From Micractinium sp. NFX-FRZ (taxonomy: Eukaryota; Chlorophyta; Trebouxiophyceae; Chlorellales; Chlorellaceae), in the NCBI GenBank assembly GCA_029339195.1, contig JAPTJF010000257.1, positions 1 through 64,000 of the forward strand: a DNA stretch of 64,000 bases, read 5' to 3'. Of this stretch, positions 10,901 through 21,937 are shown one piece after another. Position 1 is the first letter of the stretch. Each line of letters opens with the position of its first letter. The notes beneath the pieces are model-generated. The model worked only from the letters and a program-made list of their open reading frames with translations. It was not told the DNA's origin and searched no databases. The position numbers were made by a program, and so were the translations under genes.

Positions 10901-12623
10901 GAGACATGCCATGCGTGGGTGCTCCTTGGCCTGCTCTGCCGGTCTCACAGAGGCCTACCACGCGTGGGATGCAACACACGCACGGCCTGCCGCATCACAC
11001 AATGCTTGCAAGCTCAAACACCACCCTGCACCTCCCTCTATGTTGAGCCTGCAAGGGGGGCACCCACCTGCGTAGAAGGCGGCAAAGCAGCTGGCATTTG
11101 CGTTCCTGGCGGCTAGGTCTATTGTGACCGTGCGGCCAGCATGGCTCACTATCAGCTCGCCGCCCTGCTGAGATGGCAGGGGGAGGAAGAAGATGAAAGG
11201 AGGTGAGAGCCCCGGAGGGTGGAGCGGGGCTTGGTGTGGCAGCCAGGCAGGCAGGCAGGCAGCCAGCCAGGCAGCCAGCCCGACAGACCACCCAGACGTT
11301 TGGATGCAGCGGCAGAGGGGCAGCCCGCACACCTGGTAAGTGGAGGGCAGCAGGATGGTGAGCGTGCCAAACATCCGGTCGGCCTTCTCGCTGTCGCGGT
11401 GAGGCTGCAGGGCGGGGGTAGCGCGGCGGCGCAGTCAGGGAGCGCGTGGGGTGTCGTGAGCATTAAGAGTGCGTCTTCGCCAGTGAGGGTGTGGCTGGGG
11501 AGTGAACCCCTGCCCGCGCTGCGTTGCAGGCTCCTGTGGAAAGCCTCAGAATAAGGCGGCAAGTGCGGCACGTGGGCTGAGTCAGCACCTTGGGCTGCCA
11601 CAGTACAACCACAGGGCACGCGTCATGGCGCCCCACCCACCCCACCTTGAAGAAGCTGCCGCGCTCATACAGCAGCAGCTTGTACAGCTGCGCCTCCACC
11701 CCTGCACAAATTGAAGAGAGGCAGCACATCAGGCAATATGTTGATGGCAGGCAGGCAGCCACGACATGTGGGCGCCGGGGCAGTCAGGCTGGAGCCTCGG
11801 GCCTGCAGGCTGCTGGGTGACCAGTTCATGCTGTGGTTGTTACAGCGACCACAGCATGCCGTGTTCATGCCCTGGTCGTTGGAGGGCGCCCGGAGCGGGG
11901 CACCCAGGTCACAGCCAGCCACACTGCCCACACGCCCTCCAACTGGATTTACTCCATGTAACTATGCAAGCCCCCCACTCACCGGCGTCAGGAGCCACGC
12001 CCAGCGTTGCCTTGGTGCGCTGCACCGCATCTGCCACCACATCCCGCTCCCACTCTGCATCAGGTGGGCGGCAGCGTGACCGCAGCGGCAGCAGCAGTGG
12101 GGTGGCGTCCAGCAGATCAGAGCAGGGACCAGGCTGCGCAGCGGCTGCAACCCATTGCGAAAGCAGCAGCACATGCTGTGGGCAGGTGTAGCACGGGGAG
12201 GGCCGCGGGGGCTGTTGCTGCGGGCCTGGCATGGGGACGCACGCACCCACCCCAGCCCAGCGGCGGGCAGCAGTCCTGGGCGGCGGCAGCAGCCTTGGAC
12301 TCACTCGGGCCAGTAAGGCTGAACTGGGAGGGCTCCAGCTGCCAGCAGTTGCGCACCGCCGGGTCAACCAGCGTCTCGTCCCCTCGCCCATAGGGCGCCA
12401 GGGAGCAGAGCGACTTGAGCGACGCCGCCTGCTGGCCATCCAGCGGCAGGCGCAGCTGCCCCAGGCCGGGCACCTGCAGCCCCGGGCTCTTGCGTCCCAG
12501 GGGCCCGCTGCAGCAGAAGTCCGAGGGTGGGCGGCTGTTGCCAGTGGCTGCGCCTGCCTCTGAGCCGCACAGCAGCTGGCAGAGCTGCGCCTGCAGCGAG
12601 GGAGTGCTCGGGCCGGCTGCCAT
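4988..12623 (-). CDS. Large 2-oxoglutarate/Fe(II) oxygenase (prolyl-4-hydroxylase-like domain) with long C-terminal extension
   Basis: Exons (minus order): 12623-12251, 12054-11983, 11701-11646, 11404-11333, 11164-11068, 10812-10708, 10522-10429, 10133-10064, about 9880-9687, 9477-9361, 9103-9072, 8845-8740, about 8545-8331, 8182-7934, 7672-7514, 7205-7117, about 7006-6904, 6600-6457, 6087-6008, 5704-5619, 5297-4988. The oxygenase core is clear: DETLVDPAVRNCWQL, AQLYKLLLYERGSFFKPHRD (H and D iron ligands), GTLTILLPSTYQGGEL, then CEHEVLPLTSGHRLALVYN (distal H, and R for 2-oxoglutarate). A conserved tail follows (FDHSYSEESLQTYGVEALKG; KWYHRAGLMMYPSS). I know this arrangement from uncharacterised fungal and algal proteins; the substrate is unknown. 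The second half is acidic then helical and unrecognised. Introns after 10429 and 9361 use GC donors. An in-frame TAG lies at 8472-8470. Borders near 9880 and 6904/6600 are not phase-resolved. Confidence 0.82.
6922..6950 (+). repeat. GCA/CTG triplet run inside an exon of the 2OG oxygenase gene
   Basis: An AGC repeat followed by GGCGGC falls in the inferred exon about 7006-6904, where it would encode a polyalanine tract on the minus strand. Such triplet runs recur in coding exons and introns of this window and probably vary in length between strains. Confidence 0.8.
11235..11282 (+). repeat. GGCA tetranucleotide-rich intronic tract
   Basis: GGCAGGCAGGCAGGCAGGCA followed by AGCCAGCCAGGCAGCCAG lies in the intron between the exons ending 11333 and starting 11164 of the oxygenase gene. 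On the transcribed strand it is TGCC-rich and may serve as pyrimidine-rich intron sequence. Confidence 0.85.
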
Positions 12624-13420
12624 GGCTGAACTGGGAGCCTGTATGGATGCGTGAGTGACCCCGAGGTTGCTGCGGCCAGCAGCCTCGTCAGAGCATGTGG
12701 CTCTTTCCTCCAGGGCAGCTCAACTTGGGTCAGCCCCTCTGACTGACCTGCATGCACGCCCTGCAAAGCGCCAAATGGGAGGTGGCCCGCCTGGCGTCAA
12801 ACGGGCACGGTTTCACCTCGCGTTGATTGCTTTCGAATCAGGGAGTCATGAGATGATGTTTTGAGCACTCAAGTGGCGCAAAACAGCGACTCGGGCCGGG
12901 GTGCACATGCTTGAACTCCTCCCAGCAGAGGCCGCCTGAGCTCCCGCTGCTGCGCGGGAACTACTCCAGGCACATGCCCGCAGGCCGTAACAGAGCGCTT
13001 TTGTTGAAAAGGGCGCGTTTGGGCCGGAAACCGGCGGAGCGCGGGCGACCTGGCCACGCGCCAGGCTGTAAAACGCTGTGGATACATCATTTACGCCGCC
13101 CCGCCCGGTTCCATTTTGTTCCCAATATCCCCCCGGAGAGCCTAACAGAACGCTTTGCTTCAAACAGCGCCAGGCGGCAAAGCTGGGCGGCGTCAAACTT
13201 GAGGCAGCGAGTTGCGCGCCCTGTGCAGGCTGTAGCCCGGCGCTGACTTTCTGAGATCGATAATAAGTCACTATAGAACGAGTATATGTGCGCAGAGGCC
13301 GGGAAGGGCTCTGAATGAGGGCGCTGGGGATCACTTCAGGGGTGGCCCGCTGCATGCCGTGCAAGCAGGTCAGTCAGAGCCCCCCTACGTCTCTCTTCAC
13401 ACAACCTTGGAGGGTCCACC
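12624..13420. promoter_or_regulatory. Divergent promoter region, 2OG oxygenase (-) / F-box gene (+)
   Basis: A 797-base gap separates two divergent start codons. The only clearly AT-richer island is 13253-13288, with ATCGATAATAAGTCACTATA and GAGTATATG, about 130-165 bases before the F-box ATG, so it is the best core-promoter candidate for that gene. No conserved protein-coding exon was seen in the gap. Confidence 0.45.
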
Positions 13421-15431
13421 ATGGCCTCTGCCAGCGCCTTGAGGAGCCCCTGCGGCTTCCACTCGCTGCCAGACGACCTGCTTGGACGCGTGCTGGCAGC
13501 AGCCGGGTTCACGGAAGGGTGAGGGGCAAGCGGGCTGCTTGCTGTTGCCCACTGGCTGCCTCGGACCCTTGTCACCCTACTCCAACGAGCTACCTGCAGG
13601 AAACGAACCACCCTGGTGTCCAGGCGCTGGCACCGCGTCTTCTTTTCAGAGCCCCGCCTCTGGCTGAGCTTCGAATTTGAGTTCAACAACAGGCACCTGC
13701 TGAAAAGGACAGAGGCGCACTCCTGGGAGGCACAGTGGGCGTACGTGCTGCGCCAGCTGCGCCGCGCCGCTCCCAGCGTGCAGAGCCTGCGCCTGGACGG
13801 CGATGCCTCTTCGGGCGACAGCGGGCAGCTTGCATTCAATGGGGAGCGCATGGCAGAGGCACTGCTCTGCCTGCAGCCCGGCTGCCTGAGGCGGGTGGAG
13901 CTGGCGGGCCTGCTGGTCACACAGGACGCTGCCAGCCAGCTGGCACGCTGCACCCAGCTGCAAGAGCTGTCCATAGCCTACTCCTGGGAGCTAGGCGAGC
14001 ACCAGCTGCCGCCCAGCTTCCCCTCTGCACTAGGCCAGCTGTCGTCCCTATCGCGCGTCAGCCTGGCTGCCAGTGAGATCCCGGCCCAGCTGCCGGGTGT
14101 GCTCGCCCGCCTGCCCGAGCTCGCCTCGCTGCGCCTGGAGACCGCCCGGCAGCTGATGCCCCCACTGCAGCCGCTGTCAGCGCTGACGCAGCTGACCGCG
14201 CTGGTGTTGCGGGCGGGGGATGCCGACGACGCCTCCATTGAGCTTCCGGCCATGACGCATTTCAAGGCGCTCCGCCACCTCGCTGTCTTTGCACGTGACG
14301 TTCAGGCACGTACTGGGCTGCTGCTGCTGCTGCTACTAGCTGCTGCTACACAGTATGGGGGCTGCCTCTCTTGTGCTGCCACTGTGCATAGGCAGTGCCA
14401 CTTCACAGGCTTGCAGCAAGCGCTGTGCATTCTTCCGGCTCCGACATGGGTGCATGGCGCGCCCCATGCACTGCCTGCAGCCGGCGGGAGGCTCGGTATG
14501 CGGCTTTGAGGGCGACGGTGCCGCGCTGGGCGACGCGGACGAAGAGTCCACGCTGGTGCTGGACCTTGGGCCCAGTTCCGAGCACCCTGGTCTCACAGAC
14601 GGCCGGCTGTATTTGAATGGCGCCTTTTTGGAGGACGACGGCGTGCTGCAAGGGCTGCTAGAAGTCATCTTGCCAGCTGGCGCCAGGCTGGTCTCGATGG
14701 ATCTGCTCTGGTGCACCCTATCACCTGACAGCTTTGAGGACTGTGGCGGCGCGCTGCACCGCGTGCGTGCTCTGCGCGTGGAGCTATGCAAGGCAGACGA
14801 GGACGTTGGGCTGGCGGCTTCCATCGACCCACTGCTGCGCCTCACCCCGCAGCTAGAGGAGCTCACGATCAGCAGCATGGGTGGCGCGCATGCTGAGCAC
14901 GAGGGGACCGGCAGTGATGGCAACCTCCGCACCGGCCTGCCCGATGCAGTGGCGTCAGAGCTGCCGCAGCTGAGGAAGCTGAATGTGGAGGAGTGCCGCC
15001 TGCCATCGCTGCCTGATGGGCCGTACTGGGCAGGTGGGTACGAGGGGCCAGCGTGCCTTGATGAGGCGGGTACAACCATACCTGTTGACCTGCCATTGTT
15101 TGCCAGCGTGCTGCTTGAAGCTGACATACACCCTGCCATATCCTGTCACTCATGGAATCTTGCTGATGAATGACATTGTGTGTGCATGTGTGCAGGACTG
15201 GAGGAGCTGTGGGTGCAGCACAACAGCCTGGACAGGTTCCCACCCTCCTTGGCGACAGCCAGCCGCCTGCGCGTGTTGTGCATGGCTGGCAACCGTCCCC
15301 ACTGCCTCTCCCAAAAGGTGGCAGACACCCTGGCAAAGCTGTCAGCGCTGCAGTTTGTGCGTGTTGAAGAGGGCCTCGTGGAGGGCCTGGTGACGCTGGC
15401 ACGCAAGAGGCCCTTCCTAACCATCATCTGA
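13421..15431 (+). CDS. F-box protein with leucine-rich repeats
   Basis: Exons 13421-13518, 13600-14305, 14481-15033, 15196-15431; 530 aa, phases close. Residues about 14-50 form an F-box (SLPDDLLGRVLAAAG, then TTLVSRRWHRVFFSEPRLW), which would bind SKP1 in an SCF ubiquitin ligase. The rest has repeated leucine-rich strands (CTQLQELSIAYSW, ELASLRLETA, LTQLTALVLRA, LPQLRKLNVEECRL, GLEELWVQHNSLDRFPPSL), the substrate-recognition part in this family. The start ATG sits in ACCATGG and opens directly into the F-box. Intron 2 must use a GC donor (CAG|GCACGT at 14306): only that choice keeps phase 0 into the exon at 14481. The substrate cannot be inferred. Green algae have many such lineage-specific F-box/LRR genes. 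Confidence 0.9.
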
Positions 15432-16021
15432 AATGGCGGGCTGCGCACAGCAGGATGGGGTGCCCGCCGGCCTTCTTGCAGTGCAAAGCACATGCCCCGC
15501 GACAGCTCTCCCGGGACGACTTGCTCCACTCCCGCCAAGATTCGGCCCTAGTGTGTCTGGCCTCAAGAATCTCACATGGCTAAGTTTGCCCTCCAGCACC
15601 AGCCTAACCCCTAGTGTGCTGAGTTCCCCTAGTTTCTCCTTCTTCATGCCGCCCTCACTTGCCGTGCCTGCTGCATTTCCGACCACCTGCAGAAGATGTG
15701 TCCGTCCCCGTACTGGCTGTGTGCTTACCTCCTGTGAAGCTAGTCAAGCATGTCAGGCAGCGACATCATTGAGCCGTGGCCCAGCCGGGGCCTCATCTCC
15801 GCCGCCGCCGCCGCTGCCGAGCTGGAGATGGTGCTTACATGGTTGGGCGTAAAGTGGCTGCGACCACCACCTGTACACTTGGTGCCACATTTCACTCGCA
15901 TCAAAAGCAGGTGGCAAATCATTGCAGTGAACTGTGCAGCACTGGAGCTGTGGTGTGCAACAGTGCCCTGCAAGGCAGCCCCGCTCTAGCGTGGGCCTCA
16001 AGGGCGAGCTGGGGCGGGGCG
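15432..16021. other. Convergent intergenic region with 3' UTRs
   Basis: About 590 bases between the F-box stop and the stop of the minus-strand gene. It holds a short CCG-triplet run near 15801-15815 and, for the minus gene, TTACA at 15835-15839 (TGTAA on its own strand), a likely poly(A) element 180 bases past that stop. Open frames here show no recognisable protein. Confidence 0.5.
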
Positions 16022-17211
16022 CTACGGGGAGAGCAGGCTCAAGCCGTGCTCAACCAGCGGTACCACAGCTGTCAGCGTGTACGTAAACCCAAGGACAAAA
16101 GTGACTTTGCTGATGACATATCCCCAGTGATCGCCAACCACCGGGTGCCAGCACCTGTAGAGCAGAGGCAAAGACTGGAGCAGCCAGCGCTTGTACTCGG
16201 CATCCCGCAGAAGCTCGGCCGCGCAGGCCAGCCCCTCCTCGTCCTGGCTTCTGTAGCAGCTCTCCCACTTGTTGCGGCACCAATGCACCTCGCTGTCCAG
16301 CTTCTCACTCTCCAACCGCAGCCTCGTTGCCAAGCTGACACGCGCGCCTGGCCAGGCGGGGAGGGGAGGGCAAAAGGAGAGGCCGGGCCAGTCGATGCAT
16401 GCCATTTTTTTTATTTTTTTTATTTTTGTAGCGCCCAGGGTCCCCAACATGGCTGGGGAACAGGGTGCGCAGAGGTGCCCCCCCGCCCTCCTGCATCTCT
16501 CCTACAGTGCATGAACATGCCCAGTGCAAGAGTGTACATGGAGGTCATCTCACCGGCTTGGTGGCCTGCCGCCGATGCGCCACTGTCCGATTGCGTGCTG
16601 CCGCCCTCGAGCGCGGCAGCATCCTTTGCTGTCAAGCCATGTGCCCAGCCACGGCTCCGGATGAACTGGACAGGGTGTTGCTGAATCTCTTGCAGGGATT
16701 CGGAAGTACTCTTCCAAATCCAGTGTGCCAGGCGCTGCTGCATGCGCTTGCCTGCAGCGCGCAGGGCATGCAGGGCCAGAGTGGGTAGTGGGGACCAGAG
16801 CAGGGTGTTTGGGGGCGGGGGAAAGGGGTTTGGACGGTGGAGGCCGCATGCATGCAGGCGGGATGGGAAGCATGCCAAGCTCATACATCCGTCAGCGGCA
16901 ACCCACAACTCGCCTTGCTCGCCGTACATGTCGTAGGCCTGGATATAAAGCACTTCCCGCCTGCGCAGCTCTTGCTGTACATGCTGCAGCTTCTCCTCCG
17001 GCCCCTGGACCAGATTGCGCATCATCCAGTCCTCTTGCATGCGCTGCCGCCACCCATCGTACCCATCGCCCACTGCAGCAGGCACGCGTTCGTGAGCCAA
17101 TTTCATGAGCCGAGCACCGCTGCATGCAGCACAGGCCGCAGAAGACGCCATGAGCTGCGGCCGCCGCCCATTGAAGCAAGGCGGCAGCACACGGCGCAGC
17201 GGCGGCAGCAC
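16022..17211 (-). CDS. Uncharacterised protein with presequence-like N terminus and C-terminal membrane segment
   Basis: Exons 17211-16887, 16751-16506, 16347-16022; 298 aa with phases that close exactly (both junctions split a TGC codon). I do not recognise the family. The N terminus (MLPPLRRVLPPCFNGRRPQL) is arginine-rich and lacks acidic residues, like a mitochondrial or plastid presequence. The middle is helical and charged (WRQRMQEDWMMRNLVQGPEE, EKLQHVQQELRRREVLYIQA). Further on, CKRMQQRLAHWIWKSTSESL and the last exon's SEVHWCRNKWESCYRSQDEE are tryptophan-rich. The end has one likely membrane helix (YVISKVTFVLGFTYTLTAVV). The start at 17211 is the first ATG in the open exon, but possible upstream coding exons exist (see 17236-17622). 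Confidence is high that this is a gene and low on function. Confidence 0.75.
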
Positions 17212-17235
17212 AGCGGCACCGCGGGGCCCGCTCTC

Positions 17236-17622
17236 TCACCGGGCTGCGTCTCCCATTCCGGCACCGCCTGGCGCTCCTGCAGCCAACAAACAGTTTGAGT
17301 GCGTGAGCCTGCCGCGTTCCCCAGCACAAGCAATGTGCATGCGCCTCATGGAGCCAAGCAGCCAACAGTGGGCGGGCACTGTGCAGCACCGCGGCAGGCG
17401 CACCTGCGGCCTGGGCGCCGCGCCGTCATTGGCGCCGCCAGGCCCTGGATGCTGCCCATTCATTGCCCTCGCGGTTTGCTGCATCCGCATGAATGGGCGC
17501 GAATGGCGCAATGTCAGGCTCCAAACAGACGCGCTGGCGCTCAAAGATGCTGCATCCTTTCGCTGGCCAGCGCACATAGACGCCTCTCCAGGTCGCGCAA
17601 GCTGCACAATGTGCAACTGCAC
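17236..17622 (-). other. Possible upstream coding exons of the 16022-17211 gene, unproven
   Basis: On the minus strand an open stretch from an ATG at 17622 ends in CCCAGGCCGCAG|GTGCGC at about 17400. After a TTTGTTGGCTGCAG acceptor a small exon-like block encodes ERQAVPEWETQPG and ends at a GTGAGAG donor near 17240. These two join in phase 0, but the second cannot be joined in phase to the next exon as I drew it. They could be 5' coding exons, 5'-UTR exons or chance. Confidence 0.3.
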
Positions 17623-18677
17623 TCACCTTTGGGCGCCTTGGGGCTGCCTGCAGGCCCCAGGGCGGCCGGGCGAGGGCACCGCGTCGCAGCGGGAGCCACG
17701 GCTTTGCTGGCCGGCAGCAAGAGAGCGACATCATGATGAAAGAGAGGCTCAAATACGCCAGTGCAAGGCTGGTGCCGGCTGGTACCCCCTGGAGGGCCAG
17801 GAGGAGACGTGTTGCTGATGTGGCGGCGGGGCCCCCTGGATGCAAGGCCACTGCCAGGGGAAGAGGCTGTTGCTGAGCGTGCACGTAAGCGTGCAGTCCT
17901 TTTGAACGCAGCAGCAAGCCCTTTGCTCTCATGCAGCTCGCAGCCAAGCACCGCCAGCCACGCTGCGCCACACACCTCCACCGCCGCCTATGCACCTGCG
18001 CTGCACTCTTGCCATGTCCAGCACATTTGCTATGTGCATGTCACATGATTGTTCACAATCAGGATGTAAGCATGAGTGTGAGAACAATGTGTGTGCCGTT
18101 GAGTAATTCAGACAGTTGGAGGGCAGCTGGCAGCGCGCCACCCTCCGTGCTCTTGGCCCCACTGGGTGCGTGGGCGCAAAATGGGAGCCAGGCAGGCACC
18201 CCTTGCCACACAGAGACTGGTGGCGAAAGATCGTTAGAGGCACAAAAGACAGAACAACTATCAAGATACATGACGTGCCTGAACAGCCTGGGGAGTGCCC
18301 AGGGGTATGCGGCCAGCGGGAACAGCCCCCGGTACACCAGGGGGAAGCGTTTGACCAGCTCCCCGCTTCAGCCTTGCGGCCCGCCACAACGACTGCGACG
18401 GTTCAGAAGTGCTGGTCAAACGGGGCATGTGTTCACTGGTGACACCATACAATGCGATTATTGACCTCCCGGCTGGCGTGATCTGATGCCTCTCTACTAT
18501 TATTATATTGAAATATGAGGGAAAAGGATGCGTACCGCAGGTTGTACTGCAAGGGAGTGCGCATTGCATTTTGGAGGCTGCAGGAATGCTTCATTTTCTC
18601 ATTCCCATCACCCAAAGTCTGTGCTAACTCTGAGGCACTGTTGGCGTTTGTGTGGCTTTCGATTGCCACCAGTCGCG
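17623..18677. promoter_or_regulatory. Divergent intergenic region with AT-rich core-promoter candidate for the MYND gene
   Basis: About 1 kb without a convincing exon. The striking element is an AT-rich island at 18497-18515 (ACTATTATTATATTGAAATA), rare in this GC-rich DNA and about 165-180 bases before the first ATG at 18678. Minus-strand open frames across 17541-17995 look compositional, not conserved. Confidence 0.4.
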
Positions 18678-21600
18678 ATGTCTGCTGTCAGCTACCAAGC
18701 CCAGGTGGCTGCCTGCCAGGCAAGCCACCCGGAAGTGGCGAATACTCGGAGCAGCTGTGCCGCGCCCTGGAGGAGGCGCCTGCAGTCACCGAGGAAACCC
18801 TGGCGGTGAGGACAGGAGCGGGACTGTGCAATGGCGGTTCACACTCGGGCTGCTGAACTCTAGATCGGTCGCCCTGCCGTCTACCTGCCTGCCTGCCTGC
18901 CCGTCCGCCGTCTGCCGCCCGCCCGCCCGCCCGGCTTCTTTGCCGCTTTTGCTGCACCCGCCTCTTGCACCGTCGCCTCCCCCGCACTCGCGCAAAGCCC
19001 AGCCTGGCAGCGCCAGCAGGCACATCCTCTGCACCCCCTGCCTTGCAGGCCCTGCGAGAAGCAATGGTGGAGCTCAACCTGCAAGGGCACACCCCGCCCG
19101 CCGGCCTGCTGGCCGCCGCCGACCTCCAGCGCTTCCTGCTGCCCGCTCTGCGCCTGCGCCCGCCCGCGGGCACCAGCCGCCGGGTCATGCAGCTGCGTGG
19201 CGCCTTCTCGCTGGCGTCCTCATTCGAGGGGCTGCAGCGCCAGGCGGTCACGCAGCTGGCCTGCGGGGCAGCGCTGTTCCTGCTCCCCTCCCTCAGGCTG
19301 GAGGCGATGCGCCTAGGGGAGGCCACAACGGTGGGTGGGTGAATGGGTGGGTGGGCGCGTTCACCAGCTTGGGTGCCCAGAGGCAGCTTGGGTGTCTGCC
19401 TGCTTGCCCACCACCCAGCCCGCCCGCCCGGCGGCCTGTCCGTTTTGCCGCCCGCCCACGGCCCGCTCACCTACCCCCTTGCCTGCCTGCCACCCCAATC
19501 TGCGCAGCACACGCGACGCCTCCCCCCCTGCCCCTGGGTGCCCCTTCCTCCATGTGCACTGCAGCTGGTGGGAGCGGTCTCCTCCTTCTTGTCCGACTTC
19601 ATGGGCATCGTTCCCGCCCACTGGCTGGCCGCTGCCGACATCGTCCTGCGCCTGCTCGGCGGCCAGTCGGAGCGCCCCCGCAGGTGCGCGTGCCGAAGTA
19701 AGTGCTGCTTCTCGCGCCCCCTCCACTCCCGTGTGCTGGGCGGGGTGCTGCATGCTGCGCCTGCAGGCCTGCATTGGGTGGACCCTGCCCCATTCTGCGC
19801 GCATGGGCTTGGTGAAGAGTGTGAAGTCATTGCCGCCATGCAGTCACTCAATCATCACATCATGTTCACGTTCAAGTCCACAGAGCCAGCAGGAGTGACT
19901 GACAGGTCACACCGAAGGAGCGCCCCATCCGCATGCGCGCTACGTGCAGGCAGCTGTGCATGGAATTGATGACAACGGGTTTCCTGCACCTCCTATTTGG
20001 GATGCTGGACCGTCGGGAGCCCAACGCAAGTGAGTGAACGGGCAGGGCAGGGCGAGGGTGGATTGGTGTGTGCTTTGTCGGCTGTAGAACGCACACACTC
20101 ATGGCCAGGCCTCTGTGTCGCAAGTTTCGTTGCAGGAAAACATACTGTATGCCCAAACAAGCAAAAGCAGTGTGTGCATGCATGCAAGTTGGAGGGTGCC
20201 CCCGAGGCCCATACCTGAGCTGAGCTGCACATGCCTGCTCCTCTCCTGGTGCACAGCTGAGGGCGGAGATTCAGAGGTGCCTGGCGCCCCCAGCCGCGAC
20301 CAAGTCACCCACTGGAGGTTCCAGGTGTGCAGAGGCAGTCTTTCCCGTCATGTGCAAGCATGCCCAGCAGGCGGCCGGCGTGTTAACCCCTTCCAGCCAG
20401 CCAGTGCTTGGATTGTCCATTGAAGTGGCAGGCTCGGGGCTTCACTCCCACACCACCTCAGTGCACCACCCTGCCCACCGGGGCTCTGCCTGCGCCACAC
20501 ATCAGCGCAATGCAGCACCCTTTGGCGCAGGCAGAGGTCGCATCATCCCGATGCAGCACTCTGCCCACACTGTTGGTTGGCCACACTCTGTGCCGCCCCT
20601 GCCTGCAGGCAGCGGCCGCGCGCATCGTGGGCATGGCTGCGTGGGCGCTGACCACTGGCGGTGGCACAAGGGCGCGCGCAGTCGCCCCCGATGGCCGCTC
20701 TATGCCGGCCTCTGTGGGGGTGGAAATGGTGAGCTGCAGCTGGGGCCACCCCTGTTGGTGTGTGCCCCGCCCTTGCCCCACCCTGGCCCAACCCCTCCCC
20801 ATGCCGCAGCTCGGGCAAACAGTCTGAGCCCTGCACGTTGAAAGTGCACACACATCGCCGACACTGTCCGCACTCAATGCTCAATCTCATGCCCCCGCCT
20901 GCTGACTGCTGCCCTGACCTGCCCGACCTGCTCGCACCCTGGTGCAGTACTTGCGGGGTGGAGGCGGCCTGTGCCTGTGGGACAGCGTTGTCAGGGTGGC
21001 GCTCTCCCCGGAAGCCCACTTCACCGCCACCGACCGGGTACGGCTGCCTGCCCTGCCTGCCCTGCCTGCCTTGCCTGCTTTGGGGGCATGAGCGCACGTG
21101 AGGAGGCGTACACAGCATATATGTTTTCTTGCTGTACGTGTGCCCTCGCCTGCCCACCTGCCTGCCTGCTTGCCAGCATGGCGTGGCCTCGGCTGAACAA
21201 CATGCACGGCCAGGTGCCTGCCTGCCTCCTGCAGACTCGCGCAGTGATGGGGTGTGTGGACCTGTGTGAGGCCTTCCCAACAGCGGTGGAGGAGGTGCTG
21301 GCTGCAGGGGGCGTGCGCCTGCTGACCGACCTGCCCCCGGGGCTGTGGTGAGTGCATGATTCCACCTGAACAGATTATGAGTGCTGCTTTGGGCTGTACC
21401 TGTTGCACTGGTAAGGTGTGTTTGGCAGTCGGCACCCCGCATGCCGCCATCACCGCTGGGTGATGCACCTGTATCTTAATGCACTCGGGTGTAACACAGC
21501 CACAATATTGCATTGTCTGCTGCAGGCCCGCTGCAGAGCAGGCTCGAGTGCTGGCACGCCTGCGTGCCTGCCTGGTGCGCGGCGGCGCGGTTTTCCCCCC

Positions 21601-21937
21601 TGCTGGCGCAGCACCTTCCCAGCCGGCCCCCTCCCCCACCACCTCGGCCACTCCCAGCGCGCCGGCCGGCACCGCCGTCAGCACGGGCGCCAGCACCAGC
21701 GCACGCACCAACAGTGACGCAGGCGCGGCTGCTGCAGCGTCGGACGGTGCCGCGCCCGCCGGGAGGTCTCGCCGCAGCTGCGAACAGTGCGGCGCCCGGC
21801 GGCGCCCCGACGGCCAGCGCCTGAAGAAGTGCCGGGGCTGCCTGAGCGCTCGGTACTGCTCCCCAGAGTGCCAGCGGGAGCACTGGCCTCAGCACCGTGA
21901 CCCCTGCCGGCAGGCACGAAGCTCCCTGGGGAGCTGA
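18678..21937 (+). CDS. MYND-type zinc-finger protein, start uncertain
   Basis: Exons: ?-18805, 19049-19330, 19565-19683, about 19900-20029, 20257-20324, 20609-20728, 20948-21037, 21235-21347, 21526-21937. The last exon ends in a complete MYND finger: CEQCGARRRPDG, then KKCRGCLSARYCSPECQ and EHWPQHRDPC, i.e. paired Cys plus His/Cys ligands, a zinc-binding protein-interaction module. The N-terminal two thirds (e.g. FLSDFMGIVPAHWLAAADIV, ARIVGMAAWALTTGGG, MGCVDLCEAFPTAVEEVL) is helical and unrecognised; Chlorella-group genomes carry many such MYND proteins. Oddities: the best ATG (18678, MSAVSYQAQV) is not in the frame that enters exon 2 (EYSEQLCRALEEAPAVTEE), and the join between 19683 and the exon near 19900 is not phase-resolved. 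The coordinates given start at that ATG for convenience. Confidence 0.75.
18884..18935 (+). repeat. CTGC/CCCG tetranucleotide tract in MYND intron 1
   Basis: CTGCCTGCCTGCCTGC followed after a few bases by GCCCGCCCGCCCGCCC. It lies between the exon ending 18805 and the one starting 19049 and supplies a long pyrimidine-rich tract. Confidence 0.8.

Noticed and set aside
11900..12766. 285-codon minus-strand ORF over the start of the 2OG oxygenase
   Set aside because: Reads through intron 1 in a different frame from the conserved DETLVDPAVRN and WERDVVADAV segments.
16404..16431. T-rich run considered as a terminator or retroposon tail
   Set aside because: It lies inside a spliced intron of the minus-strand gene, and no repeated element or target-site duplication flanks it.
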